NCBI RefSeq assembly: GCF_003609995.1
Contig: NZ_AP018786.1
Span: 1,746,001 to 1,810,000 of the forward strand
Source of the DNA: Sutterella megalosphaeroides
GTDB taxonomy: Bacteria > Pseudomonadota > Gammaproteobacteria > Burkholderiales > Burkholderiaceae_F
Reading direction: 5' to 3'
Length of the DNA: 64,000 bases
In this document: in pieces, positions 8,283-17,026 of the stretch
How positions within the stretch are numbered: the first letter of the stretch is position 1
How the letters are laid out: every line of letters starts with the position of its first letter
Notes under the pieces: generated by a model
What the model saw: the letters and a program-made list of their open reading frames with translations, nothing else
Database searches by the model: none
What the model was told of the DNA's origin: nothing
Made by a program: the position numbers and the translations under genes

Positions 8283-11183
8283 ATGAGTCACACCACCGAC
8301 ACGCTCCCGACCGGGCACGCCTTCCGTCCCACGGCCGATACCGTCAAGAACCTCTCTCCCTCCGAAGCGCCCGCCGCCTCTGCAGCCGCTTCCGCCCCCT
8401 CCGCCGCCCCTTCCGGCCCCGGCGGTCTTCGCCGGCGCCTGAAGGAAAAGTTCCGAGCCCTCTTTCCCGACTCGAACCTTCGCATCGACCCCGAGCAGTC
8501 GCCCTACGGGGCGGGGCTCGGACCGTCGGATCCCCCGCGCGCGGACCGCTTCGGCGACCTCCTCCCGCATATGGGTACGGTGACGCAATTCCGTTCCGTC
8601 CCGCGGGAACGCGAAGTCGATGCGGGAAGCCTCTTTCTTCTCGAAGGCCCCGTCGCGGGGAAACCCGAAGCACTCGGCTTTGCCCTCGCCGTTTTGCCTC
8701 AGACGGGGGTTTCGGACGAAATGCTGGAGACCCTCAAAACGCTCGGGTTGAATCTCCCTTTGCACTCCACCGTCACCGTCACGACCCACACGATCGCAAG
8801 CGTCATGCCGCGCCTCAATCGTCTTCGCGACGTGTACACGCACGGGATCCGTGCGTTCGAGACGGGGGACAAAGAGGTCTTGACCCGCATGGTCGAAGGT
8901 CGCACCGAGTTTCTTGCGCGCGTCTCCCGCGGGGAGCCCGTGGCAACGAGCGCGCCGTTGCTTGCACGCGAATTCCGTACGGTGGTCTCGGTCGTGATTC
9001 CGTTCGACAACCCGCTCTCGGACGCGGCTCTGTCCGAAATCTCGGACGCCCGAAGTTCCGTTGAAGCGACGCTTCTTCAGGCGGGGCTTCCCTCCGCGCG
9101 GATGGAAGCGCAGAACCTTCTTGAACTTCTTCGCGCCATGGCGAACCCCGAAAAACACCTCCGAGACGAGCTTGGCGGCCGCGCCTTCAACCCCTTGGAG
9201 GAGCTTCGTCACCAGGTGATGGACGCCGACACGGAGGTGACGATCGGAAAGCACGGGATCGAATTCCGCGGAGGGGTGTCGGAGTGGAAAGAGGATGACG
9301 GCCGGGCGACCTCTCCTCACGCCTCGGACCCCGTCACGGCCTTGGCCTTCACCGTTCAAGGGTACCCGGCCGAGATTTCCGTCGCACACGTTTCCGCTTT
9401 GCTCGGCGATACGGGTCGCGCGGGGGCGCAGCTCCCCGGGCGCTTTGCGTTGGCCGTCTCCTGGCAGGTCTTGGACCAACGTCGCGAAAAGGACCGCATG
9501 GGAACGCTTCTCGTGCGCTCCATTCAGATGTCGCACTCTCAGATGGCGGTCTTTTCCACCCAGTACGGCGAAAACATGCGCCACTTCCGTACGGCTCTGA
9601 AGAGTTTCGAGTCCGAAGGGGGCATCGCCTACGTGCGCCACGCGCTGCTTCTCTTTACGAAGAAAAGCCGCATGAAGGCGGATGCGCAGACGGCGGTGGC
9701 GTTGGGAAAACGGTTGTCCTTCGACCTCATCCCCGACACGGCCGTGATGGGGCAGTCCTTTTTGATGATGTTGCCCTTGGGGCTCACGCCCGCCCTTGCC
9801 GCGGACGCCCGCCGCATGGAGCGCTTTGAACGCCGCACCGTCTCCACCGCCACGAACGGCGCGCCCTGGATCGCGGGGTGGTCGGGAAACGGCTGCCGCG
9901 CGGGGCTCGGTTGGGAGACGCCCTTGGTGACGCTCCTTTCGCGCCGCGGACAGATCTTTCACGTGGATCCGTTTGCGAACGTCTCGGGGAACTATTCGGT
10001 AACCGTAGTCGGCAAATCGGGTTCGGGGAAATCCGTCCTCATGAACGAACTCTGCGCTTCGGCTTTGTATGGAAACGGGGTCGTGTGGGTGATCGACGTG
10101 GGTCGCTCCTACGAAAAGCTCGCTCATCTCGTGGGCGGGACGTATCTTGACTTTGCGAGCGACCGCGTGCGGGACCTCAATCCCTTCCGATTTGCGCTGG
10201 CTGCGGCGGGAGCTCAAGCTTCTCAAACCGCTCAAACGGCTCAATCCGTTCAATCCGCCGCCGACCTCGCGCGCGAGACGCAGGAGATGGTCGTTCGGAT
10301 CATCGAGGCGCTCTTGACCCTCAAGGAGCTCCCCGACCGGGAACTCTCGATCCTGCGTGCGGCGGTCGACCGCGTGGTGACGAAATCGACCTCCGAAGGA
10401 CGCGTCGCCACGCTCGACGACCTTTTCAACGAGCTCATTCTCTATCGCCTCCCCAACGACCCCGACCATACGGTCGACGAAGCCGTGCACCTGGCGGCGA
10501 TGCTCTCGCCCTACACGAAGAGCGGTCCCTTCGGGCGGTGGTTCGACGGCTCGGGCGAGCCCGTCGATCTCACGAACCGCTTCACGGTGCTGGAGTTGGA
10601 AGGCTTGGGAACGCACAAGCCCCTGCGAAACGCCGTGCTTTTGAGCCTCATGCTCGCGATCGAAGGCCAGATGATGAAGCTCCCGAAAGAACGCGTGAAG
10701 CTCGTCGTGATCGACGAAGCCTGGGATTTGATGGGGGAAGGGTCGGCGGGCCACTTCATCGAATCGGGCTACCGCCGTGCGCGAAAGCTCAACGGCGGCT
10801 ACGTCACCGCCACCCAATCGATTGCGGACTACTGGAAGTCCCCCACGGCCCGCGCAGCTTGGGACTGTGCCGACACGCGCATCTATCTGCGACAGGATCC
10901 GGACGCGATCGAGTCGCTGCGCCACGACGGGAAACTCGCATCCGACGAGGGTCTTCGCTGGGCGATCGGAAGCCTCACCACCATCCGCGGGGCCTATTCC
11001 GAAATGGTGGTGAAAGTGGGCGACGGCCCCTTTGAGATCGGGCGCCTGGCGCTCGACCCCTATTCGCGCGTCGCCTACTCGACGCTCCCTGCCGAGCGCG
11101 CGGCCTTGGAAGCCCGCCTCAAGGCGGGGATGACCTTGTCCGACGCCATTGCCGACGTCGCCCGCGGGGAGGTTGCGCCGTGA
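8283..11183 (+). CDS. traC: F-type conjugation ATPase TraC (VirB4-like)
   Basis: TraC is the cytoplasmic or membrane-associated VirB4-like ATPase that powers pilus assembly. The 966-aa product carries a Walker A motif GKSGSGKS near residues 577-584 and a Walker B motif LVVIDEAWD near 806-814. The TraC signature YVTATQSIADYW follows, and then the IRGAYSEMVVK region. The N-terminal half (about 90-500) matches the pilus-assembly domain (for example MSHSQMAVFSTQYGENMRHF). F TraC is 875 aa. The ATG at 8283 was selected because the upstream in-frame sequence (from 8127) looks non-coding; no clear ribosome binding site is visible. The end overlaps the next gene's GTG start by 4 bases. Confidence 0.93.
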   Translation: MSHTTDTLPTGHAFRPTADTVKNLSPSEAPAASAAASAPSAAPSGPGGLRRRLKEKFRALFPDSNLRIDPEQSPYGAGLGPSDPPRADRFGDLLPHMGTVTQFRSVPREREVDAGSLFLLEGPVAGKPEALGFALAVLPQTGVSDEMLETLKTLGLNLPLHSTVTVTTHTIASVMPRLNRLRDVYTHGIRAFETGDKEVLTRMVEGRTEFLARVSRGEPVATSAPLLAREFRTVVSVVIPFDNPLSDAALSEISDARSSVEATLLQAGLPSARMEAQNLLELLRAMANPEKHLRDELGGRAFNPLEELRHQVMDADTEVTIGKHGIEFRGGVSEWKEDDGRATSPHASDPVTALAFTVQGYPAEISVAHVSALLGDTGRAGAQLPGRFALAVSWQVLDQRREKDRMGTLLVRSIQMSHSQMAVFSTQYGENMRHFRTALKSFESEGGIAYVRHALLLFTKKSRMKADAQTAVALGKRLSFDLIPDTAVMGQSFLMMLPLGLTPALAADARRMERFERRTVSTATNGAPWIAGWSGNGCRAGLGWETPLVTLLSRRGQIFHVDPFANVSGNYSVTVVGKSGSGKSVLMNELCASALYGNGVVWVIDVGRSYEKLAHLVGGTYLDFASDRVRDLNPFRFALAAAGAQASQTAQTAQSVQSAADLARETQEMVVRIIEALLTLKELPDRELSILRAAVDRVVTKSTSEGRVATLDDLFNELILYRLPNDPDHTVDEAVHLAAMLSPYTKSGPFGRWFDGSGEPVDLTNRFTVLELEGLGTHKPLRNAVLLSLMLAIEGQMMKLPKERVKLVVIDEAWDLMGEGSAGHFIESGYRRARKLNGGYVTATQSIADYWKSPTARAAWDCADTRIYLRQDPDAIESLRHDGKLASDEGLRWAIGSLTTIRGAYSEMVVKVGDGPFEIGRLALDPYSRVAYSTLPAERAALEARLKAGMTLSDAIADVARGEVAP

Positions 11184-14100
11184 GCCGAAAGAAAGCCGCC
11201 GTGGAGGCGATCAAGGCGAAGAAGGCCCAAGAACGGGCCGAAGCACGAGCCGAAACACAAGCGAAGGCGCGGACCGCGAAGAACAAAGGAAGAACGGCAT
11301 CGACGTCGTCGGCGTCGAACCTCCCGCCCTCCGCACCGCACGCAGCCCCGACGAGTACGGGCTTTGTCGCCGCGAAGCGCCTCGAAGACGCGACCCCCGA
11401 AGAGTTGGAGCGCCTCCGTTTGACGCCCGACGGACGGATGTTCCGGCGGGAAGCGTTGAGTTCGAAAGTCCGCCCCCCGAAGGCCGAAAGTCCGAGCAGA
11501 ACGGAAAGCGAGGAAAGCGCGGAGAACGCGAGAACGGCGGCAACTCCCACCCCCGCCCCGCTCGACCCCGCGGACCGGACGGGTCGCCCGCACACGCCCT
11601 TCAAAACGCGCCTTTACGACCAGTACGCGCGCAACTCCGCCGCCCGCGCGACGCTCCTCGACCGCTTCGCGGAGATGGAGCGGGAGCGCAAAGAAAGAGA
11701 AGAGCAAAAAGAAAAAGAAGACGACGAGGATGCCGCCCGAGCGGCCTCAAGGCAAACCGAAACCGACGAACACGAACCCCCTCAACCTTCCGACACCGAA
11801 GACGCCATGACGAAAACGAACCGCACCGCTTCCGAATCGACGGAAGCGAACAAAGACGACGAAACGCTTGATCCCCGCCCGGAAGTGCACGACGGCGAAG
11901 TCGACCTCGACGACTTCGACTACAACCCCGAGGGGCTCGCTCGCATGATTTCGGACGGGTATTCGGACGAGGAAGAAGAGGAAGAGGAAGAGGAAGACGA
12001 CGAGAGCGATTGCGCGTCGGAGGATGACGAGGAGAACAAGGAAGACAAGGTAGAAGGCAAGGCAGAAGACAAGGACGAAGACGTCGATCCCGCCGCGGGC
12101 GTTGCCGGTGCGGCAGGAGTCGTTGCCTCCGCCGCGAGCACCGCGAGCGACTCGAAAGCGGAATCGAAGACGGAACCGAAGCCTGCCGCGAAGACCGCAA
12201 TGAAGGCGACCGCTCAAGCGCCGAAGGCACAGAAGGCACAAAAGTCACAAAAGGCACAAACAACACCAAAGGCCGCCCCTTCGAAAGAAACGGCAAAGAC
12301 CTCCGCGAAGGCCGAGTCTCCCAAGACCGCCGCGAAGAACGCCACGGCGAAACCTCAGGCGAAGAAGGCCGCTCGGCAATCGAAGGCTCAAGCCAAGCCT
12401 CAGTCTCGGCAACCGAAGCCCGCGGCGTCCGCCCCGAAGACGACCGAACCGAACACGCCGAAGGCTTCGAAGGCTTCGAACACGGAAGCGAAAGCCCCCG
12501 AGATCGAGCCCGCCGCCCCCGTCGTGACGGAGGCTCGGGTGCCCGCGGACGTCGTTGAAGCCGCCCTTGAGCCCGACGCTGTTCCCGACATGGATTCCGC
12601 CCCGGATTCCGCTCTTCTCGAAGAAGAGCCGGCGTCCGTTGCCCTCCCGGAGGCCCCTGCAACCGCCCGAGCCGCCGAGTCCGATGCGTCTTCGAAGCCC
12701 GAGAAGCCCGCGAAGAAGCTCCGCGACAAAACGGGCCGTCGCGCGCACGGGTACGCGGATGCGCTGCGTCATGCGGCGGACGTGAAAGCCGCTGCGGAAG
12801 CGCGGGTGGAAGTGTCGCTCGGGCGAACGTTCGACGAAATCCATGACGCGGCCGACGAGGATGACGAGGATGACGATGAGGAAACGGAAGCCGAAATCGA
12901 AACGATGACGCCCGCGCTCCGCTTCTCGACTGCGAACGCCACGCTCGAAGCCGACGAACCCGCGCCGATGCTTGCCGCTCATGGGAGGCGGGGTGCTCAA
13001 GGTGCTCGGTCGTCCCGCGACGGGATGCTCCCCGAAGTCGAACGCATCGACGGGCGTCGCGCGACGCTGCCCAGGAACCGTACGGGGAAAGCGCTTCCGC
13101 GCATTACGCCGCTTTATGCGGACGACCCGGCTCCCGTGGATGTCGGTCGTGCGTACCTCTATGCGGTCGACGAACGGGCTCGCGCCCTCATGGACGAAGA
13201 TGCCGACCGTCTGATGGAAGAAGGCTTCCGAGACCGGTATGTCGTGCGTACCGAGTGGGACGGTCCGTCGCCCGTCGAAAATTGCCTCCGTCTTGAAGCG
13301 GAAACTCCGGCGATTCTCGATGCGGAAGCGGCCCGACGGTGTGCGCGTACGGAAGAAGAGCAAGAGAACGAAAAAGCCGATCGCGACGCCGACGGCACGA
13401 TCGAGGGCAACACGCGGGAACCCCGCAAGAGGGTTCGCTTCGGGCGCTTTCCCTTTGCGCTTTTGCCCGGGAAGCGTCGCGCGCGAGGTGCCGAGACGAT
13501 GAACGCGACCACCGCGACGAATGCCGCGAAAGCAACGAACGCGGAAACGACGTCCGACAAAATCGAAGGCCACAAAGCCCGCGACGTAACCGAAGCCGCG
13601 GACGTTGCGAAAGCCCGCCCGGCTCCCGAAAAGGATGCCGTCGCCGAGGCGACGGAAGGAAATACGACGGCAGGCAGCGTTCCCGCCGCCGAGGCCCGGA
13701 GCTGCTCCCTCGAAAGCTCGGCCGACGAAGCGCCTGCCGCTCACGGCGCCCGTACCGGGAAAAGCTCGAATGCGTCCGATGCGTCCGATGTGTCGAACGC
13801 CGCGCAAGGCTCTTTCTCCGTAGCAGCCTCGAAGGCGCCTCTCTCCCGCCCCTCGAAAACGACGGTCGTCCTCGGTTTGACCGCCCTCGTCGCGTCGGGT
13901 CTGGCCGTCGCACTCGCCTTCACGCACCCCGCGGTGGAAGCGGGCGTCCAGAAGGCAACCGAAATTCTGAAGTCCCGGGTTCCCGCAGTCCTTGGGGGCG
14001 GGACCGCTCCCGATCGGCTTCACCCCGCAATTCTCGTCGTCGACCGCGGGGCGGTGGAAGAACGCGCGGCGCTCGCACGACTTGCCGCCACCCGCCCGGG

Positions 14101-14590
14101 AGCTCAAGCCGCTCGCGACGCTCATGAAGCGAACGCCTTCGCCTCGATCGACCGCGAAGCGATCGATCGCGCGATTGAAGCGACCGCAGCGGAGAACCGC
14201 GCGATCGTTCTGGACCGCCGTCTCGTCTTGGCCGCCGCACCCGAATTTGCGCTTGAGAAGACGACCACCTCCGAGACCTCTCCCGTGATGCGTCTCGACG
14301 CCACGCCCGAGGTCCTCCGCCGTCTCGGGCTCGACAAAACCGACCCCGCCGCTCTGGAGCGCGCCGTGATGGAGCACTGGTTCCCGAAAACGAAAGAAGC
14401 CCGGGGAGCCGAAAACGAGCTCGAAGCGGCAACCGCGTCCGAATCCGCAGGGGCCGCCGCACCTGCTGCGCCGGCCGCACCCGAGAAGACCCTGCGCGAC
14501 CTCGCGGCGTTGCTTCTGCCCGAAGGCGCCGAGCCCGCCGCCACCGATTCCGCTGCGGGATTTCTCCCCGTGAAGCGAGTCCGGAAGTGA
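11180..14590 (+). CDS. Giant TrbI-like conjugation protein (1136 aa)
   Basis: The first 890 residues are almost wholly low-complexity: Glu/Lys-rich at the start, a poly-acidic run (about 255-285), a Lys-Ala-Gln-rich stretch (about 330-440), then Ala/Pro/Asp-rich sequence. A single membrane segment at about 894-914 (VLGLTALVASGLAVALAF) is followed by about 150 residues that resemble F-type TrbI: HPAILVVDRGAV, then an alternating Ala/Arg helix and NRAIVLDRRLVLAAAPE. Position after traC agrees with trbI in F. F TrbI has only 128 aa, so most of this protein is an added cytoplasmic tail. It starts with GTG overlapping the traC stop. Assignment rests on position, topology and modest local similarity. 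Confidence 0.6.
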   Translation: MSRKKAAVEAIKAKKAQERAEARAETQAKARTAKNKGRTASTSSASNLPPSAPHAAPTSTGFVAAKRLEDATPEELERLRLTPDGRMFRREALSSKVRPPKAESPSRTESEESAENARTAATPTPAPLDPADRTGRPHTPFKTRLYDQYARNSAARATLLDRFAEMERERKEREEQKEKEDDEDAARAASRQTETDEHEPPQPSDTEDAMTKTNRTASESTEANKDDETLDPRPEVHDGEVDLDDFDYNPEGLARMISDGYSDEEEEEEEEEDDESDCASEDDEENKEDKVEGKAEDKDEDVDPAAGVAGAAGVVASAASTASDSKAESKTEPKPAAKTAMKATAQAPKAQKAQKSQKAQTTPKAAPSKETAKTSAKAESPKTAAKNATAKPQAKKAARQSKAQAKPQSRQPKPAASAPKTTEPNTPKASKASNTEAKAPEIEPAAPVVTEARVPADVVEAALEPDAVPDMDSAPDSALLEEEPASVALPEAPATARAAESDASSKPEKPAKKLRDKTGRRAHGYADALRHAADVKAAAEARVEVSLGRTFDEIHDAADEDDEDDDEETEAEIETMTPALRFSTANATLEADEPAPMLAAHGRRGAQGARSSRDGMLPEVERIDGRRATLPRNRTGKALPRITPLYADDPAPVDVGRAYLYAVDERARALMDEDADRLMEEGFRDRYVVRTEWDGPSPVENCLRLEAETPAILDAEAARRCARTEEEQENEKADRDADGTIEGNTREPRKRVRFGRFPFALLPGKRRARGAETMNATTATNAAKATNAETTSDKIEGHKARDVTEAADVAKARPAPEKDAVAEATEGNTTAGSVPAAEARSCSLESSADEAPAAHGARTGKSSNASDASDVSNAAQGSFSVAASKAPLSRPSKTTVVLGLTALVASGLAVALAFTHPAVEAGVQKATEILKSRVPAVLGGGTAPDRLHPAILVVDRGAVEERAALARLAATRPGAQAARDAHEANAFASIDREAIDRAIEATAAENRAIVLDRRLVLAAAPEFALEKTTTSETSPVMRLDATPEVLRRLGLDKTDPAALERAVMEHWFPKTKEARGAENELEAATASESAGAAAPAAPAAPEKTLRDLAALLLPEGAEPAATDSAAGFLPVKRVRK

Positions 14591-14677
14591 GTTCGCACAC
14601 GCTTCGTTTTCATTGAAATCCCGACGCAATAAAAGCAATCAACACACCCGTCACCTCCCGAACACGAGAACGTTCCC

Positions 14678-17026
14678 ATGACCGCCCTTCACGACACAGA
14701 ATCCGACAATTTCGACGCCGTCGATGCCTCCCGCCATACGATCGAGCCGATCGAGCCGATCGAGTCGCTCGACGCCGATACGTCCCCGAGGGCTTTCGCC
14801 CGCACGAGCACAAACCGCTCCGCACCGCGCTTTGACATTCGCGACGCGCAAAGGCCCGCCGAACCCGCCATGCAGCGCTTCGAATACGCCGTTGCGGCTT
14901 TTGCGACGGGCGTCCCCTTCGAGCGCCGACCCGTTTTCCTTCAGAACGCCTTCCTCGCGGAAGCGAGCACCCGCTCGGCGGGGGCCGCGGACGTCGTGCA
15001 GGCGATTTTGGGATACGCCACCGTAGGCCGCTCGCTTTTGGCTGCGCTCGACATTTCCCGCACCGAAGCGCGCGAGCTCGTGACGCGCGAAATCAAGGGC
15101 GAAAAGAATCAGGCGACGATCGACGCCGCGGAGCGCCTCGTGCAGTGGTGGCGTCGTCGGTCGCACCAGATCTACGCCGACCTCTCGAAAAACAACCGCC
15201 CGGCGACGCCCGCAGCCGTTGCGGCCCTCTATCGGAGCCGCTTCGGCGACGCCCTTCCGCCCGCACTGCGTCCCCGCATCCACGCGGATGCCGGCAAGGG
15301 CTTCTACCAAAAGGGCGGCTACACCCCCTACGACGCGCACTTCGACGGGTCGCTCGTCTCGTCCCGAGCCCTCTGGCAGGCGGGGATCGTCCGTTTGGCG
15401 CGAGCGGTCACGCCCGAGACGAGCGACCGCATCACGACGATCGTCGCGGACGCGGCGGCAAGGTCGGGCGCGACGGGCCGAGCCTTGAAAGACGCGGCCG
15501 CCTTCTGGAACCATCGCGCGACGACCGTGCTTCTCGACCGCTTCACGCCCGAAGCACTCAAACTGATCGACGATCTGCGGCTCACCGACCCGCGAATCGC
15601 CGTGGTCTTGACGGCCTCCGACGAACGCATCGCCGCCGCGCACGCGGGCGTGTCGCCCGAGGCCGCGGAACTCGCGGACGAAGCCCGTGCGGATGCGCCC
15701 CTGACCGTGCGGTCTTCCGCTTCTCGGATCGAGTCCTACCGCCGGAGTTTTGCGGACCGCCGCATTCCCCTGATCGTCGACACCCACGGGGCGTTGCGCT
15801 CGATGCTGCGCGTCGACCGTTTGCCTGCCGTTCTCGAACACCGCCACGGGGGTTATGCGCTCTACATCCCGACGGGGGCATTGCGCGATTTGGGTCGCAA
15901 CAAAACCCGAAGCGCGCCGGTTCTCCCCTCCTGGATCCGAACGCTTGCCGAAACCCGCCTCATGACGCTCCTTCGCGAAGTGCTTCGCGAGTGGAAGCAG
16001 GTGGAGGGGGCCCGGAAAGCCGCGGACGACGCCCGCGGGGCCCTTGAAGAAACGATTGAAGCGCTCGAAGTCGCCGAAGCCGAAGTCGAAAACGCAAACG
16101 CCGGAGCTGAAAAAGAAAGCGCGGAACGTTCGTACGATGCTGCTCGGGCTCAGGCCGGGGCTCCCCTTCCGATGCCCCCTCTCCTTCCGACGCTTCCGCG
16201 CACGGTCGATCCCGCGCCCACGCCGGCCGAAATCGAACTCCTCGACAAGCTCGAACGCTTGGAAGCGCTCCTCGAGTGTCCGCTCCTTTGCGAATCGGAC
16301 CTCACCGCCCGCGTCCCCGCCGAAGAGCTCGAAGGAATCAAGGCGCGCCGCGCCGCGTACGTCGCCGCCCGAAATGCGATTTTCGAAACGGTGCGCTCGG
16401 TCACGGCCGAACTCGCCGCGGACCTCGCTTACGAAAAGCGCTCGGTTCACGTCTTGAGAAAGCGCCTGCGCGACGCGCGGGTCGAGGCCGCGCGTCGGAT
16501 GGAGCGCCTCCAAAAGGAGGGGACGATCGGCAAGGGAAAAGCCCGGGCGGTCGACTCCGCCTACCACTACGCCGCGTGGCCCGCGGGGTTCCGCACCGTG
16601 CGCTTCAAGCGCCGTACGGATGCCGAGGCGCAGAACGCCGGTTCCCAAGCGAAGAACGCGGGGAAGATTCCGGTCGATCGAACGGTGACCGATGCGCACG
16701 CTTCCGGGGACGCCGCAACGGACGCCTCGGAGAACGCTTCCCGCCGCCATGCGGGTCGCCGTCAGGTCCCGGGCCGCGCCGTCCTGCGGCTCAACGCCTG
16801 CGTGCACGCGTTGACGGTCGCTCGCAAAGAACGAAAGCGCATCGAAGCCGCTCGGAAGATGCGCAACGAAAAGCGAAACGAAGCAAGGACCGAAGCATGG
16901 ACCGATGCGCGAAACGACGCCCGAACCGCTGTAAGCCTAAAAGCAAGCCCGAAAGCACATACAGCACATACAAAAGCGAGCACTTCGTATCGGGAAGTCT
17001 CGCGTAAATCGGGAGATGCGTCGTGA
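14678..17026 (+). CDS. Tra-cluster protein of unknown function (782 aa)
   Basis: I do not recognise this protein. No signal peptide or membrane segment is visible. Residues about 60-420 look globular and helical, with segments such as GYATVGRSLLAALDISRTEAR and YALYIPTGALRDLGRN. A coiled coil rich in Glu/Ala follows (about 440-490), then another helical region, and the C terminus is strongly Arg/Lys/Ala-rich. It lies between the trbI-like gene and traU, where F has traW; here the TraW domain is found instead at the end of TraU. The ATG at 14678 follows CGTTCCC with no Shine-Dalgarno sequence. The stop overlaps the traU start (TGATG), so it belongs to the transfer operon. Confidence 0.75.
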   Translation: MTALHDTESDNFDAVDASRHTIEPIEPIESLDADTSPRAFARTSTNRSAPRFDIRDAQRPAEPAMQRFEYAVAAFATGVPFERRPVFLQNAFLAEASTRSAGAADVVQAILGYATVGRSLLAALDISRTEARELVTREIKGEKNQATIDAAERLVQWWRRRSHQIYADLSKNNRPATPAAVAALYRSRFGDALPPALRPRIHADAGKGFYQKGGYTPYDAHFDGSLVSSRALWQAGIVRLARAVTPETSDRITTIVADAAARSGATGRALKDAAAFWNHRATTVLLDRFTPEALKLIDDLRLTDPRIAVVLTASDERIAAAHAGVSPEAAELADEARADAPLTVRSSASRIESYRRSFADRRIPLIVDTHGALRSMLRVDRLPAVLEHRHGGYALYIPTGALRDLGRNKTRSAPVLPSWIRTLAETRLMTLLREVLREWKQVEGARKAADDARGALEETIEALEVAEAEVENANAGAEKESAERSYDAARAQAGAPLPMPPLLPTLPRTVDPAPTPAEIELLDKLERLEALLECPLLCESDLTARVPAEELEGIKARRAAYVAARNAIFETVRSVTAELAADLAYEKRSVHVLRKRLRDARVEAARRMERLQKEGTIGKGKARAVDSAYHYAAWPAGFRTVRFKRRTDAEAQNAGSQAKNAGKIPVDRTVTDAHASGDAATDASENASRRHAGRRQVPGRAVLRLNACVHALTVARKERKRIEAARKMRNEKRNEARTEAWTDARNDARTAVSLKASPKAHTAHTKASTSYREVSRKSGDAS

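Noticed and set aside
8223-10925. A 900-codon open frame on the minus strand opposite traC
   Set aside because: It is antisense to a clear ATPase gene, its product is Arg/His/Gly-rich with no motif, and such frames are expected in GC-rich DNA.
12245-14638. A 797-codon minus-strand frame opposite the trbI-like gene
   Set aside because: Composition is Arg/Gly/Phe-rich, typical of antisense frames; the plus-strand frame overlaps traC in coupled fashion.
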